A stretch of DNA of 64,000 nt from Brucella gallinifaecis (GTDB lineage: Bacteria > Pseudomonadota > Alphaproteobacteria > Rhizobiales > Rhizobiaceae), in contig NZ_ML636806.1 of the NCBI RefSeq assembly GCF_006476605.1, forward strand, positions 106,919 through 170,918, written 5' to 3'. Under the pieces are notes generated by a model that worked only from the letters and a program-made list of their open reading frames with translations, made no database searches and was not told where the DNA came from. The position numbers were made by a program, and so were the translations under genes. Every line of letters starts with the position of its first letter. The stretch's first letter is position 1. Below, piece after piece: positions 1 to 9,590 of the stretch.

Positions 1-22
1 CCTGAATGCGGTTTTGAAGCAA

Positions 23-2656
23 TCACACAACGACATTGACGATCCTTTGTGGCACCACGATGATCTTCTTCGGCGTGCCACCTTCGAGCGCAGCCTTGAC
101 AAAGTCAAGTTCGAGCACCGCCTTCTGGATTGTAGCTTGATCAGCGTCGCGAGCGATTGTCAAATCCCCACGCTTCTTGCCATTGAGCTGAACGGGCAGA
201 ACGATCTCGTTTTCCACGATCAGTGCAGCATCAAACTGCGGCCATGGCGCGGTTGCGGCAATCGTTTTTTTGCCGGCGATTGTGCCACCAAGCGCACTCA
301 CACATTGTTCAGCCAGATGCGGCATCATTGGTGCAAGCATCAAAACCAGCATTTCGGTGGCTTCACGCACCGCACTTTTCAGCTGATCATCAGCCTTGCC
401 GGTGCCAACCTGCTGCAAGGGTGCAGCAAGCGTGTTGACCAGCTCATAAAGACGGGCAACAGCTCTGTTGAAAGCCAGCTTTTCAATATCGTCACCAACC
501 GCCTGAACAGCTTTATGTGCAGCCTTCGAGAGGCTAAGAGCATCCCCTTGCGTTCCAGACTTCGCCACAACATCCTTGAGAGCAGGAGCCGCTTCGGAAA
601 CAAGCCGCCACACACGCTGCACAAAACGATGGGCACCTTCTGCACCGGCTTCTGTCCAGATCACATCACGTTCTGGCGGAGAATCGGAGAGCATGAACCA
701 GCGTGCAGTATCCGCACCGTAAGAAGAGATAATATCGTCGGGATCGACCACATTTTTCTTCGACTTCGACATTTTTTCAATCGAGCCGATTTCCACCTGA
801 GCGCCGCTATCGAGCATGGTCGCGATACGCTTGCCATCCGATTCTTCAATGCGAATATCGGCAGGTGCAACCCACTGGCCATCAGCCTTATAGGTTTCGT
901 GCACCACCATTCCTTGTGTGAACAAGCCCTTGAACGGCTCATCAATACCGACATGACCCGCCACTTTCATGGCGCGGGTGAAGAAACGCGAATAGAGCAA
1001 ATGCAGGATCGCATGCTCAACGCCGCCAATATACTGATCCACCGGCAACCAGTGATCAGCAATCGCACGATCTGTCGGCTCATTTTCCCAAGGGGCCGTA
1101 AAGCGCGTATAATACCACGACGAATCGACGAATGTATCCATCGTATCGGTTTCACGACGCGCTTCACCACCACATTTCGGGCATTTTACATGACGCCATG
1201 TGGCATGACGGTCAAGCGGATTGCCCGGGCGGTCGAACTCGACATCATCAGGCAGCTTCACCGGTAGGTCAGCACGCGGCACTGGATTGACGCCACAGCT
1301 TTCGCAATGGATCATCGGGATCGGACAACCCCAGTAACGCTGACGCGAAATGCCCCAGTCACGCAGACGGAACTGAACTTTACGCTGCGCCTGCGGGCGA
1401 CCATCCAGCTCGGTCTTTTCAAGGCGCTCAGCCACTTCCGTGAAAGCGGCTTCCGGCGTCATACCATCAAGGAAGCGCGAATTGATCATCACGCCATCAT
1501 CAGTGAAAGCGGTTTCACCGACACTGAAACTTGCAGCATCCTCGCCCTTTGGCAGAACAACCGGCGTAACTTTCAACCCATATTTATTGGCAAAATCCAA
1601 GTCACGCTGATCATGCGCCGGACAACCAAACACTGCGCCCGTGCCATATTCCATCAACACGAAATTGGCGACATAAAGCGGCAGCTCCCAGTTTTCATCA
1701 AACGGGTGCCTGACCTTGACTCCTGTATCAAAGCCGTTCTTTTCAGCCGTTTCAAGCGCTGCAAGCGATGTGCCATGCTGATGACATTCATCAATGAAGC
1801 CTGTGAGCTTTGCATTATTTTCAGCCAGCTTTTTCGCGATTGGATGATCAGGAGAGATTGCCACGAAAGACGCGCCGAACAAAGTATCGGGGCGCGTCGT
1901 ATAAACCTCAACCTCTGAGAAACCGGCAGGGGCAGTCTTGGTGTCGAGCGCGAAACGAACCTGCAAACCTTCCGACTTGCCGATCCAGTTCTTCTGCATG
2001 ACACGAACTTTTTCAGGCCACTGATCAAGTGTATCGAGACCGGCAAGCAGGTCTTCGCTGAAATCGGTGATCTTGAAGAACCACTGTGTCAGTTCGCGCT
2101 GTTCAACCAGCGCACCAGAACGCCAGCCGCGACCATCCACCACCTGCTCATTGGCGAGCACGGTATTGTCGACCGGATCCCAGTTGACCTTGGACGTCTT
2201 GCGCGTCACCAGACCTTTTTCAAACAGATCAATGAACAGCATCTGCTGGCGGTGGTAATATGCAACATCGCATGTCGCAAATTCGCGTGACCAGTCCAGC
2301 GACAGACCCATAGATTTGAGCTGACGCTTCATCGTATCAATATTCTGATAGGTCCATTCTTTCGGATGTACCTTGTTTTGCATGGCCGCGTTTTCCGCAG
2401 GCATGCCAAATGCATCCCAACCCATCGGGTGAAGAACATTGAAACCCTTGGCACGCTTGTACCGCGCAACCACATCACCCATCGCATAGTTGCGCACATG
2501 GCCCATATGAATGCGCCCCGATGGATAAGGGAACATTTCGAGCACGTAGTACTTCTCGCGGGGATCACTGTTATCGGTTTCAAAAGTCCGGTTTTCTTCC
2601 CAGACTTTCTGCCAATGAGCTTCCGCCACGCGCGGATTATAACGTTCGGCTGCCAT
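23..2656 (-). CDS. leuS: Leucyl-tRNA synthetase
   Basis: Class I aminoacyl-tRNA synthetase that charges tRNA-Leu in the cytoplasm. The HIGH-type signature reads HMGH at residues 50-53 after FPYPSGRI, and KMSKSKK lies near residue 628. A long CP1 editing domain lies between them, and a C-terminal anticodon-binding part follows. The 877-residue length fits bacterial LeuRS. I start at the ATG giving MAAERYNP (2656). The frame stays open 22 codons upstream, but that stretch lacks family character. It is divergent from the YggS-family gene, with about 120 bp between the starts. Identification is firm. Confidence 0.97.
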   Translation of the reverse strand: MAAERYNPRVAEAHWQKVWEENRTFETDNSDPREKYYVLEMFPYPSGRIHMGHVRNYAMGDVVARYKRAKGFNVLHPMGWDAFGMPAENAAMQNKVHPKEWTYQNIDTMKRQLKSMGLSLDWSREFATCDVAYYHRQQMLFIDLFEKGLVTRKTSKVNWDPVDNTVLANEQVVDGRGWRSGALVEQRELTQWFFKITDFSEDLLAGLDTLDQWPEKVRVMQKNWIGKSEGLQVRFALDTKTAPAGFSEVEVYTTRPDTLFGASFVAISPDHPIAKKLAENNAKLTGFIDECHQHGTSLAALETAEKNGFDTGVKVRHPFDENWELPLYVANFVLMEYGTGAVFGCPAHDQRDLDFANKYGLKVTPVVLPKGEDAASFSVGETAFTDDGVMINSRFLDGMTPEAAFTEVAERLEKTELDGRPQAQRKVQFRLRDWGISRQRYWGCPIPMIHCESCGVNPVPRADLPVKLPDDVEFDRPGNPLDRHATWRHVKCPKCGGEARRETDTMDTFVDSSWYYTRFTAPWENEPTDRAIADHWLPVDQYIGGVEHAILHLLYSRFFTRAMKVAGHVGIDEPFKGLFTQGMVVHETYKADGQWVAPADIRIEESDGKRIATMLDSGAQVEIGSIEKMSKSKKNVVDPDDIISSYGADTARWFMLSDSPPERDVIWTEAGAEGAHRFVQRVWRLVSEAAPALKDVVAKSGTQGDALSLSKAAHKAVQAVGDDIEKLAFNRAVARLYELVNTLAAPLQQVGTGKADDQLKSAVREATEMLVLMLAPMMPHLAEQCVSALGGTIAGKKTIAATAPWPQFDAALIVENEIVLPVQLNGKKRGDLTIARDADQATIQKAVLELDFVKAALEGGTPKKIIVVPQRIVNVVV

Positions 2657-2777
2657 GAGCGTATTTACTCGTACGAAGATGATGCAATAAGAAGAGTCGT
2701 CATTAATGCCGACCTTCACCACGTATTGGCGAAAGCGTCAAGTTTTTGCGGACGAAAAGCCTGAAAGCGAGAGTTTC

Positions 2778-3458
2778 ATGTCAGATATTGTAGCGAACCT
2801 GAACACCATCAAGGCAAAGATTGCCGATGCGGAACAAGAAGCACGTCGCGACAATGGCTCTGTAACGCTGGTAGCCGTCTCCAAAACCTTCAATGCCGAC
2901 GAAATCCGTCCGGTCCTTGATGCGGGTCAGCGAATATTTGGTGAAAACCGTGTTCAGGAAGCTCAAGGCAAATGGCCCGCATTGCGCGAAGCCTATTCCG
3001 GCACTGAACTGCATCTGATCGGGCCGCTCCAATCCAATAAAGCTGCCGATGCAATTGCACTCTTTGATGTGATCGAAACGGTGGACCGTGAAAAAATCGC
3101 AAGCACCCTTGCCAGCGAAATCAGAAAACAGGGCAAAAATCCAAAACTCTATGTGCAGGTCAATACCGGTCTTGAAGAACAAAAGGCTGGCATAGACCCG
3201 AAAGAGGCTGTGGCTTTTGTCGAGCGCTGCCGCACAGAACACGGCCTCTCAATCGAAGGCCTGATGTGTATCCCGCCAGCAGATGAAAATCCGGGGCCGC
3301 ATTTTGCACTGCTTGAAAAGCTCGCCCGCGAAGCAGGCGTCGAAAAACTCTCCATGGGAATGTCGGGTGACTATGAAACGGCTATCGGTTTCGGCGCAAC
3401 ATCGGTGCGTGTGGGTTCCGCAATTTTTGGCGGGCGTAGCTACTCGCCATCCGCTTGA
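2778..3458 (+). CDS. YggS/PROSC-family PLP-binding protein
   Basis: Small single-domain (alanine racemase N-terminal fold) protein of the YggS/PROSC/PLPBP family, which binds pyridoxal phosphate and buffers its supply; no enzymatic activity is established for the family. The PLP lysine is Lys36 in LVAVSKTF. The IGPLQSNK and SMGMSGDYETAI stretches are the other family hallmarks. Length is 226 aa, as usual. The start is the ATG giving MSDIVANL; an in-frame extension upstream to 2706 runs into the leuS promoter region and is unlikely. It stands alone, divergent from leuS. Confidence 0.93.
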   Translation: MSDIVANLNTIKAKIADAEQEARRDNGSVTLVAVSKTFNADEIRPVLDAGQRIFGENRVQEAQGKWPALREAYSGTELHLIGPLQSNKAADAIALFDVIETVDREKIASTLASEIRKQGKNPKLYVQVNTGLEEQKAGIDPKEAVAFVERCRTEHGLSIEGLMCIPPADENPGPHFALLEKLAREAGVEKLSMGMSGDYETAIGFGATSVRVGSAIFGGRSYSPSA

Positions 3459-3709
3459 AGACAAAAAAGCTCTTCATTGTGCGTTTCAACATCATATACC
3501 GCAACCTCGACCCTGTTGAAGGGGCATCCCAAGCACTTGATGTACTTTTTAGAATAAAAATTTCTAAACCAGCAATCCATTTTTTTCCTATGTATTCGTT
3601 TGCATGCCCCATAATTTCTTACAGTAGAGATAATTTTTAATATTATTTACAAAAACTTTGAGCATCAATGGGTTGATGCATTCAATACTTTATAAGTAAT
3701 GGAGAGATC

Positions 3710-4207
3710 ATGGCAATTTCAGTCGTAACTATCAAAAGCGTTTCCACTGGTTTATATCTCGGTTTGGGCTCCGAAATATCGCCTAATCAAACATGGTCAG
3801 TTCAGGGATTCGAAAATAAATCAAAGAATACTGATAATAACTTGAAGTGGACGATAAAAGCAGATCTTAATGATCCGTGGTCAACAACAGATATTGTCCA
3901 TACTTTTGGCAGTCCGAAAACTTCCCTCATTCCAGGAGATACCATTGCAATAGATGGCCACTCCGCAAACCTTGCAATTGCCGGATCTGACAATTATTTA
4001 CCGCCACTACAAAACTTCGGATTTTTAAAAATCAAAACAATTAATGATAAAATTGCATATAAAATACTTATTTACGGAACAGAGACATTTAGCCTATACA
4101 CAGACAAATCAAAATCTAATAATTTTTATTATGTCAATGAAGATGAAATCAACTTCGCAGTAGAAGGTAACAATTTATTTTTCGTAGATTTTACATCTAT
4201 AATTTAA
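3710..4207 (+). CDS. Orphan AT-rich small protein, possibly beta-trefoil
   Basis: A 165-residue protein I do not recognise. The gene is clearly richer in A+T than its neighbours, with many AAT, AAA and ATT codons, which suggests horizontal acquisition. The start is supported by GGAGAG seven or so bases before the ATG at 3710. It has no signal peptide and no membrane segment. The opening ITIKSVSTGLYLGLGS-like segment resembles the first strand pair of ricin-type or fascin-like beta-trefoil repeats (sxGxyLxl), and the rest is rich in alternating hydrophobic and polar residues, as in beta proteins. This fold guess is inference only. An 18-bp inverted repeat (GCATCAA-N4-TTGATGC, 3662-3679) lies upstream and a strong hairpin lies downstream. 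No partner genes are nearby. Confidence 0.7.
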   Translation: MAISVVTIKSVSTGLYLGLGSEISPNQTWSVQGFENKSKNTDNNLKWTIKADLNDPWSTTDIVHTFGSPKTSLIPGDTIAIDGHSANLAIAGSDNYLPPLQNFGFLKIKTINDKIAYKILIYGTETFSLYTDKSKSNNFYYVNEDEINFAVEGNNLFFVDFTSII

Positions 4208-4244
4208 TATTGATAATAATTTTTACTATAATAAATTAATAAAT

Positions 4245-4280
4245 ATAGCGCCGCACGATAACAGGACATTGCGGCGCTAT
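4245..4280. terminator. 11-bp perfect hairpin after the orphan gene
   Basis: Arms ATAGCGCCGCA (4245-4255) and TGCGGCGCTAT (4270-4280) are perfectly complementary around a 14-nt loop. There is no clean T-run on either side, only AT-rich flanks, so it may be a weak terminator or an RNA-stabilising hairpin. It follows the stop of the orphan gene by about 40 bp. Confidence 0.5.
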
Positions 4281-4470
4281 AAAAAGCATCTGCGCAGCAA
4301 TGCTTTCAATCCTGTGCACTCTTTCATACTGCGTCATTGTGGACCACAATCGATCCCAATGTCTAATTTACCTTGCGCCTGACGGGATGTAAATGAGTCT
4401 GGCGACAGCTTCGCCCCGATGCGAGCTATCGATCCCGGCGGGAGGATCGCCGGACAGCAAGGAGGAAGAC

Positions 4471-6426
4471 ATGTCGGAAAAGCTTTACCCTGTTTTGCCG
4501 GGGGCAAAGAAGAACACGCTCATTGATAACGAGAAATATCTCGAATGGTACAATGAGAGCGTGACCGACCCGGATGGATTCTGGGCCAAGCACGGCCGAC
4601 GGATTGACTGGTTCAAACCCTTCACCAAAGTCAAGAACACCGATTTCAATGGCGATGTTTCGATCAAATGGTATGAGGACGGTGTTACCAACATCTCCTA
4701 TAATTGTATTGACCGCCATCTGAAAAGCCGTGGCGATCAGGTTGCGATCATCTGGGAAGGCGACAATCCCTATATCGACAAGAAAATCACCTATCGTGAA
4801 CTGCATGAAAATGTCTGCCGTCTGGCCAATGTGCTTAAAAAACACGGTGTGCAGAAAGGCGACCGCGTCACGATCTACCTGCCAATGATCCCGGAAGCAG
4901 CCTATGCAATGCTCGCCTGCGCCCGCATCGGCGCGGTACATTCCGTCGTTTTCGCCGGCTTCTCGCCAGAAGCGCTGGCTGGCCGCATTGTTGACTGCGA
5001 ATCAACTTTTGTCATCACAGCCGATGAAGGCGTACGCGGCGGCAAGCCGGTGCCACTCAAAGAAAACACCGATACCGCAATCGACATAGCAGCCAAGCAA
5101 TATGTGATGGTCAACAAGGTTCTGACCGTGCGCCGTACCGGCGGCAAGGTCAGCTGGGGACCAGGCCGCGATCTTTGGTATCATCAGGAAGTTGCAAGCG
5201 TCGAACCAACCTGTGAACCGGAACCGATGAACGCGGAAGACCCGTTGTTCATTCTTTATACCTCCGGCTCCACAGGCAAGCCAAAAGGTGTCCTGCACAC
5301 AACAGGCGGTTATCTCGTATATGCCTCGATGACCCATCAATATGTCTTCGATTATCATGATGGCGAGATCTACTGGTGCACGGCGGATGTGGGTTGGGTC
5401 ACAGGCCATTCCTACATCGTCTATGGGCCTTTGGCCAATGGTGCGACCACATTGATGTTTGAAGGCGTTCCGAATTTCCCGGATCAGGGACGCTTCTGGG
5501 AAGTCGTCGACAAACATCACGTCAATATTTTCTACACAGCCCCCACCGCTATCCGTGCGCTGATGGGCGCTGGCGATGAATTCGTCACCCGCTCATCCCG
5601 CTCAACGCTGCGCCTTCTCGGTTCAGTCGGCGAACCAATCAACCCGGAAGCCTGGGAATGGTACTACAATGTAGTTGGCGACCAAAAATCGCCAATCGTT
5701 GACACGTGGTGGCAAACGGAAACCGGCGGCATTCTGATTACCCCCCTGCCGGGCGCGACAGACCTCAAACCAGGTTCTGCAACCCGTCCCTTCTTTGGTA
5801 TCAAGCCGCAACTGGTTGACAATGAAGGCACAGTCATTGAGGGCGCAGTAGACGGAAACCTCTGCATCATTGATAGCTGGCCGGGCCAGATGCGTACGCT
5901 TTACGGCGATCACAAGCGCTTCATCGAGGCTTATTTCTCCACCTATAAGGGCAAATACTTTACCGGTGACGGCTGCCGTCGCGATGAGGATGGTTACTAT
6001 TGGATCACTGGCCGTGTCGATGACGTGCTCAACATTTCCGGCCATCGCCTCGGCACGGCAGAAATAGAATCGGCACTCGTCTCGCATCACTCGGTTTCCG
6101 AAGCAGCCGTTGTCGGCTATCCGCATCCGATCAAGGGACAGGGCATTTATTGCTATGTTACGCTGATGACCGGCGCGGATGCTCAGGATGCAGATGCTTT
6201 ACGCAAGGAGCTGACACTGCATGTGCGCAAGGAAATCGGTCCAATTGCAACGCCGGACAAGATTCAATTTTCGCCGGGCCTGCCAAAGACTCGCTCTGGC
6301 AAGATCATGCGCCGCATCTTACGCAAGATCGCAGAAGATGAATTCGGTGCATTGGGCGATACTTCGACCCTCGCTGATCCGGCAGTGGTGGATGATCTGA
6401 TCGAAAATCGCCAGAATAAAAAGTAA
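4471..6426 (+). CDS. acs: Acetyl-CoA synthetase (AMP-forming)
   Basis: Converts acetate, ATP and CoA to acetyl-CoA through acetyl-adenylate. The ANL-superfamily signatures are all present: [11 protein letters not shown] (P-loop-like), WWQTETGG, the [14 protein letters not shown] hinge, and the C-terminal SGKIMRR with Lys611, the residue acetylated to control activity in this family. Length is 651 aa, typical for Acs. The start is the ATG at 4471, preceded by GGAGGA at 4461-4466; the 26 in-frame codons upstream look like leader. A strong terminator follows at once, so it is a single-gene unit. Confidence 0.97.
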   Translation: MSEKLYPVLPGAKKNTLIDNEKYLEWYNESVTDPDGFWAKHGRRIDWFKPFTKVKNTDFNGDVSIKWYEDGVTNISYNCIDRHLKSRGDQVAIIWEGDNPYIDKKITYRELHENVCRLANVLKKHGVQKGDRVTIYLPMIPEAAYAMLACARIGAVHSVVFAGFSPEALAGRIVDCESTFVITADEGVRGGKPVPLKENTDTAIDIAAKQYVMVNKVLTVRRTGGKVSWGPGRDLWYHQEVASVEPTCEPEPMNAEDPLFILYTSGSTGKPKGVLHTTGGYLVYASMTHQYVFDYHDGEIYWCTADVGWVTGHSYIVYGPLANGATTLMFEGVPNFPDQGRFWEVVDKHHVNIFYTAPTAIRALMGAGDEFVTRSSRSTLRLLGSVGEPINPEAWEWYYNVVGDQKSPIVDTWWQTETGGILITPLPGATDLKPGSATRPFFGIKPQLVDNEGTVIEGAVDGNLCIIDSWPGQMRTLYGDHKRFIEAYFSTYKGKYFTGDGCRRDEDGYYWITGRVDDVLNISGHRLGTAEIESALVSHHSVSEAAVVGYPHPIKGQGIYCYVTLMTGADAQDADALRKELTLHVRKEIGPIATPDKIQFSPGLPKTRSGKIMRRILRKIAEDEFGALGDTSTLADPAVVDDLIENRQNKK

Positions 6427-6428
6427 CT

Positions 6429-6454
6429 AAAAGCCCCGGGAAACCGGGGCTTTT
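6429..6454 (+). terminator. acs intrinsic terminator
   Basis: Perfect hairpin AAAAGCCCCGG-GAAA-CCGGGGCTTTT beginning three bases after the acs stop. It has a GC-rich stem and a T tail, and the A-tract on the other side could let it work in both directions. Confidence 0.9.
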
Positions 6455-6482
6455 AATTTCTAAGCAGCTCGAAAGCGCATCA

Positions 6483-6624
6483 AAGTTTGGTGAGATTTTC
6501 GTTCCTGTATACCGAAAATTGTGGTCTTCGAGAACCGGAGCGGAGTGTACTTTTGGGTACATGAGCACCGGAAGCGAAGAAGAGCGCAATTTGCAGGCCG
6601 CAGGAGCGGAAATATCCCAAACTT
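6483..6624. repeat. 142-bp imperfect hairpin element
   Basis: The whole stretch folds back on itself. AAGTTTGG (6483-6490) matches CCAAACTT (6617-6624) at the ends, an AAATTG-N4-TCTTC segment pairs in the middle, and TGTAC (6546-6550) pairs with GTACA (6557-6561) around the central TTTTGG loop. The right end overlaps the stop codon of the neighbouring DUF1674 gene. It looks like a non-coding palindromic repeat; I cannot count genomic copies from this window. Confidence 0.7.
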
Positions 6625-6841
6625 AGAAGTCGATAGTGCGCCCCTTAATCTCCCAGTCACCAAAACGTGCGGGGTCCTTGCCTCCACGACCGCCAATTTC
6701 ACGCGGCAGATTGTCAGCTTTTTCGCTTGCTCGACGCTCTTCAGCCTCATTCAATGCCCGCTGTGCTGCAGGAGGCAAACGATCAGTTTTGCGTGGCTCT
6801 ATATTGTCATTCATTTCGGTATCATTGAATTTATCGGTCAT
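6623..6841 (-). CDS. DUF1674 family (SDHAF4-like) protein
   Basis: Short protein with the DUF1674 C-terminal signature GRGGKDPARFGDWEIKGR and ending in IDF. This is the family of the mitochondrial succinate dehydrogenase assembly factor SDHAF4, which binds flavinylated SdhA; the bacterial role is inferred from that relationship. The N-terminal half is charged and probably disordered. I start at MTDKFN (6841); MDLPI (6856) and MNDN are alternatives and no Shine-Dalgarno sequence decides between them. The stop codon lies inside the end of a long hairpin element. No sdh genes are nearby. Confidence 0.85.
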   Translation of the reverse strand: MTDKFNDTEMNDNIEPRKTDRLPPAAQRALNEAEERRASEKADNLPREIGGRGGKDPARFGDWEIKGRTIDF

Positions 6842-6974
6842 AATCGGCAAATCCATTATTGAAGCTTAGAAGTTTCATACCCATCATATAGTTAAACCTG
6901 GTTGATAAGCAAAACCCCGATTAAAATGAACTCCCGATTAAAATAAACTATTGCTGAACTGGAGACAGACACAC

Positions 6975-7952
6975 ATGAATATGATGAAAACTGCCATGCT
7001 GATTGCTCTCATGACAGTCATGTTCATGAGCATCGGCTATTTGCTGGGCGGTGGCGGCGGCATGATGATCGCATTTGTGATCGCTGTTGCCATGAACCTT
7101 TTTGGCTATTGGAACTCCGACAAAATGGTGCTGTGCATGTATAATGCGCAGGAAGTCGATGAGCGCTCTGGCTCCGACTATTACCGCATGGTCCGTGGTC
7201 TGGCTGCCAATGCGGGGCTGCCCATGCCGAAAGTCTATATCATCCATGAAGATCAGCCGAATGCTTTCGCTACTGGCCGCAACCCGGAAAATGCTGCCGT
7301 TGCTGCCACAACCGGACTTTTAAACCGCCTGACACCCGAAGAAGTCGCGGGCGTTATGGCGCATGAGCTGGCGCATATCCAAAACCGCGACACGCTGACC
7401 ATGACAATCGTGGCAACCCTTGCCGGTGCCATTTCCATGCTCGGCAATTTTACTTTCTTCCTTGGCGGAAACCGCGAGAACGGCAATGGCATCATGGGCG
7501 TGATCGGCACAATTATCGCGATGGTCGTTGCTCCCTTTGCAGCCATGATCGTGCAGATGGCAGTAAGCCGTACCCGCGAATATGCTGCGGATCGTCGTGG
7601 GGCTGAAATCTGCGGCAACCCGCTCTGGCTTTCTTCGGCCCTTGGCAAGATCGCACGCAGTGCCAAATCTGTTGTCAATGAGGAAGCCGAACATAATCCC
7701 GCAACTGCGCATATGTTTATCATCAATCCGCTGAGCGGTCGTGGTGCAGATAACCTGTTTTCCACCCACCCGGATACGGATAATCGTATTCAGGCACTGG
7801 AACAAATGGCTGCCGAAATGGGCATTCGCACGGCTGGAATGGCTCAGCGCAGTTCCCCCCCTTCACAAAGCAGTGGGCCATGGGGTAATGCAGGCAATAA
7901 TAGAAAGGGCGGTTCGGGGTCCAATTCCGGCTTCCGAGGCCCATGGTCATAA
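6975..7952 (+). CDS. htpX: Membrane zinc metalloprotease HtpX
   Basis: M48-family inner-membrane protease that degrades misfolded membrane proteins. Two hydrophobic segments lie in the first 50 residues. The zinc motif HELAH is at residues 130-134, a second membrane hairpin follows near 150-200, and the third ligand region is [11 protein letters not shown]. Length is 325 aa with a Gly/Ser/Asn-rich tail, as usual in Rhizobiales. Start at MNMMKTAML (6975) with GGAGA about nine bases upstream. The rsmB-like gene follows 44 bp later and may be co-transcribed. Confidence 0.96.
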   Translation: MNMMKTAMLIALMTVMFMSIGYLLGGGGGMMIAFVIAVAMNLFGYWNSDKMVLCMYNAQEVDERSGSDYYRMVRGLAANAGLPMPKVYIIHEDQPNAFATGRNPENAAVAATTGLLNRLTPEEVAGVMAHELAHIQNRDTLTMTIVATLAGAISMLGNFTFFLGGNRENGNGIMGVIGTIIAMVVAPFAAMIVQMAVSRTREYAADRRGAEICGNPLWLSSALGKIARSAKSVVNEEAEHNPATAHMFIINPLSGRGADNLFSTHPDTDNRIQALEQMAAEMGIRTAGMAQRSSPPSQSSGPWGNAGNNRKGGSGSNSGFRGPWS

Positions 7953-7996
7953 AAGCGTGCCCCTGAAAAAGCCCGCGTTAAATAAAGTAGAACAGC

Positions 7997-9406
7997 GTGA
8001 ACGATAAAAAAGCTGCGCCAAAGCGTGGAAATAACAAGCCGACACCTCATAAACACGCAGCAGACCGTGCCGAACGCTTGCGGCCCGGTCTTGCCGTGCG
8101 TCTGACTGCGGCTCGCCTGCTTGGTGCGGTGATTGAAAAAAACACATCGCTCGACGGTCTGACCGATAACAGCCATGGCCATCCGCAATATCTGGCTCTC
8201 GAGCCACGCGACCGAGCGCTGGTTCGCGCCATTCTGGGTTCGGCACTGCGCAATCGTGGCAGCATTGATCGCGCCATAAACAAGCGCCTTGACCGTCCAT
8301 TGCCGGAAAATGCCCACGCGCTCAAACACCTGCTGCATGTTGCAGTCGCCCAGATTTTCTACCTCAATCTGCCCGACCATTCAGCGGTTGATCTGGCTGT
8401 GGAAGCCGCCAATGCCGATCCGCGCAATCGTAAATATGCAGGCCTCGTAAACGCTCTGCTGCGCCGTCTGTCGCGCAACAAGGAACGCGCACTGGCGCAT
8501 ATATCACAACCTGAAACCAATGTACCCGAATGGTTTGCAAGAAGCATTAAAGACGCTTATGGCGCGGAAAAAGCCACGGCTATTTTCACCATGCATTCTT
8601 ATGAACCGCCAATCGATTTCACGATAAAAGGCGATCCAGAACAATGGGCTGAGAAGCTCGGTGGTATCGCTTTGCCAAACGGCTCAATACGCCTTGAGAC
8701 TATCGAGGGAAGTATCACCGATCTGCCCGGCTTTGCTGAAGGCGACTGGTGGGTGCAGGATGTGGCTGCAAGCCTGCCTGCACGACTGATGGGCGACATA
8801 AAGGGCAAGCGCGTTGCCGATCTTTGTGCAGCCCCCGGCGGCAAGACTGCCCAGCTCATATTTCAGGGTGCAGACGTGACCGCGCTCGATATGTCCGAAA
8901 ATCGTCTTAAGCGACTTCAGGGCAATCTGGAGCGCCTTGGTTTGAAAGCACACACAATTGTCAGCAATCTGCTCGATTTCAAACCGGATGAATTGTTCGA
9001 CGCAGTTCTGCTTGATGCACCCTGCTCATCGACAGGCACTGTACGCCGCCACCCTGATGTGCCATGGACCAAAACCCCGCAGGATATTGAAAAGCTTGCC
9101 AGCCTTCAGGCAAAATTGCTTGCCCATGCTGTGACGCTCGTAAAACCCGGCGGCACGATCCTGTTTTCCAATTGCTCGCTTCATCCGCTGGAAGGTGAGC
9201 AATTGGCACGCAAAGCGCTTGAAAACCCGGCACTTGAAGCCGACCCTATCATGCCAGGCGATTGCCCGGGACTTGACGGGCTGATTACGGATGAAGGCTT
9301 TCTGCGCTCCACCCCTGCTGATTTGCCAGCAGAAAAATTTGATGGCAATCCAAAGCTGGCCGGAATGGATGGCTTTTTTGCAGCTCGCTTCAGGCGGAAA
9401 TCCTGA
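7997..9406 (+). CDS. RsmB-type rRNA cytosine-C5 methyltransferase
   Basis: Predicted S-adenosylmethionine-dependent m5C methyltransferase of the RsmB/Sun (NOL1/NOP2) family. It has an N-terminal NusB-like RNA-binding domain (about residues 25-160) and a Rossmann methyltransferase domain with AAPGGKT, DAPCSSTGT (Cys343, release cysteine) and FSNCSLHP (Cys393, the probable nucleophile). Length is 469 aa. By family the target would be C967 of 16S rRNA, which is inference. It is downstream of htpX. Confidence 0.92.
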   Translation: MNDKKAAPKRGNNKPTPHKHAADRAERLRPGLAVRLTAARLLGAVIEKNTSLDGLTDNSHGHPQYLALEPRDRALVRAILGSALRNRGSIDRAINKRLDRPLPENAHALKHLLHVAVAQIFYLNLPDHSAVDLAVEAANADPRNRKYAGLVNALLRRLSRNKERALAHISQPETNVPEWFARSIKDAYGAEKATAIFTMHSYEPPIDFTIKGDPEQWAEKLGGIALPNGSIRLETIEGSITDLPGFAEGDWWVQDVAASLPARLMGDIKGKRVADLCAAPGGKTAQLIFQGADVTALDMSENRLKRLQGNLERLGLKAHTIVSNLLDFKPDELFDAVLLDAPCSSTGTVRRHPDVPWTKTPQDIEKLASLQAKLLAHAVTLVKPGGTILFSNCSLHPLEGEQLARKALENPALEADPIMPGDCPGLDGLITDEGFLRSTPADLPAEKFDGNPKLAGMDGFFAARFRRKS

Positions 9407-9509
9407 TATATTAGTTATCACTGATTATAATCGATGAAATTACCATAATCGGCCTGCCTCGCCGTTATGGTTAACACTCGATTCACCATTATCGACGATT
9501 CTAATAATG

Positions 9510-9551
9510 CATGATTCCGAAGGTCGGAAACCGGCATTTCGATAAATCATG
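9510..9551. repeat. Rhizobiales-type intergenic palindrome
   Basis: CATGATT (9510-9516) and AATCATG (9545-9551) bracket an inner CCGAA...TTTCG pairing. This matches the general layout of the CATGAT...ATCATG palindromes scattered between genes in rhizobial and Brucella genomes. It sits in the 184-bp gap between rsmB and the heparinase-like gene. Confidence 0.6.
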
Positions 9552-9590
9552 TCAAGAAAGGACGGACCTGCCTTATCGGGTCCAGTATGA

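Noticed and set aside
14..1267. Long open frame opposite leuS (417 codons)
   Set aside because: It is antisense to a clear leuS gene and has no family features or ribosome-binding site.
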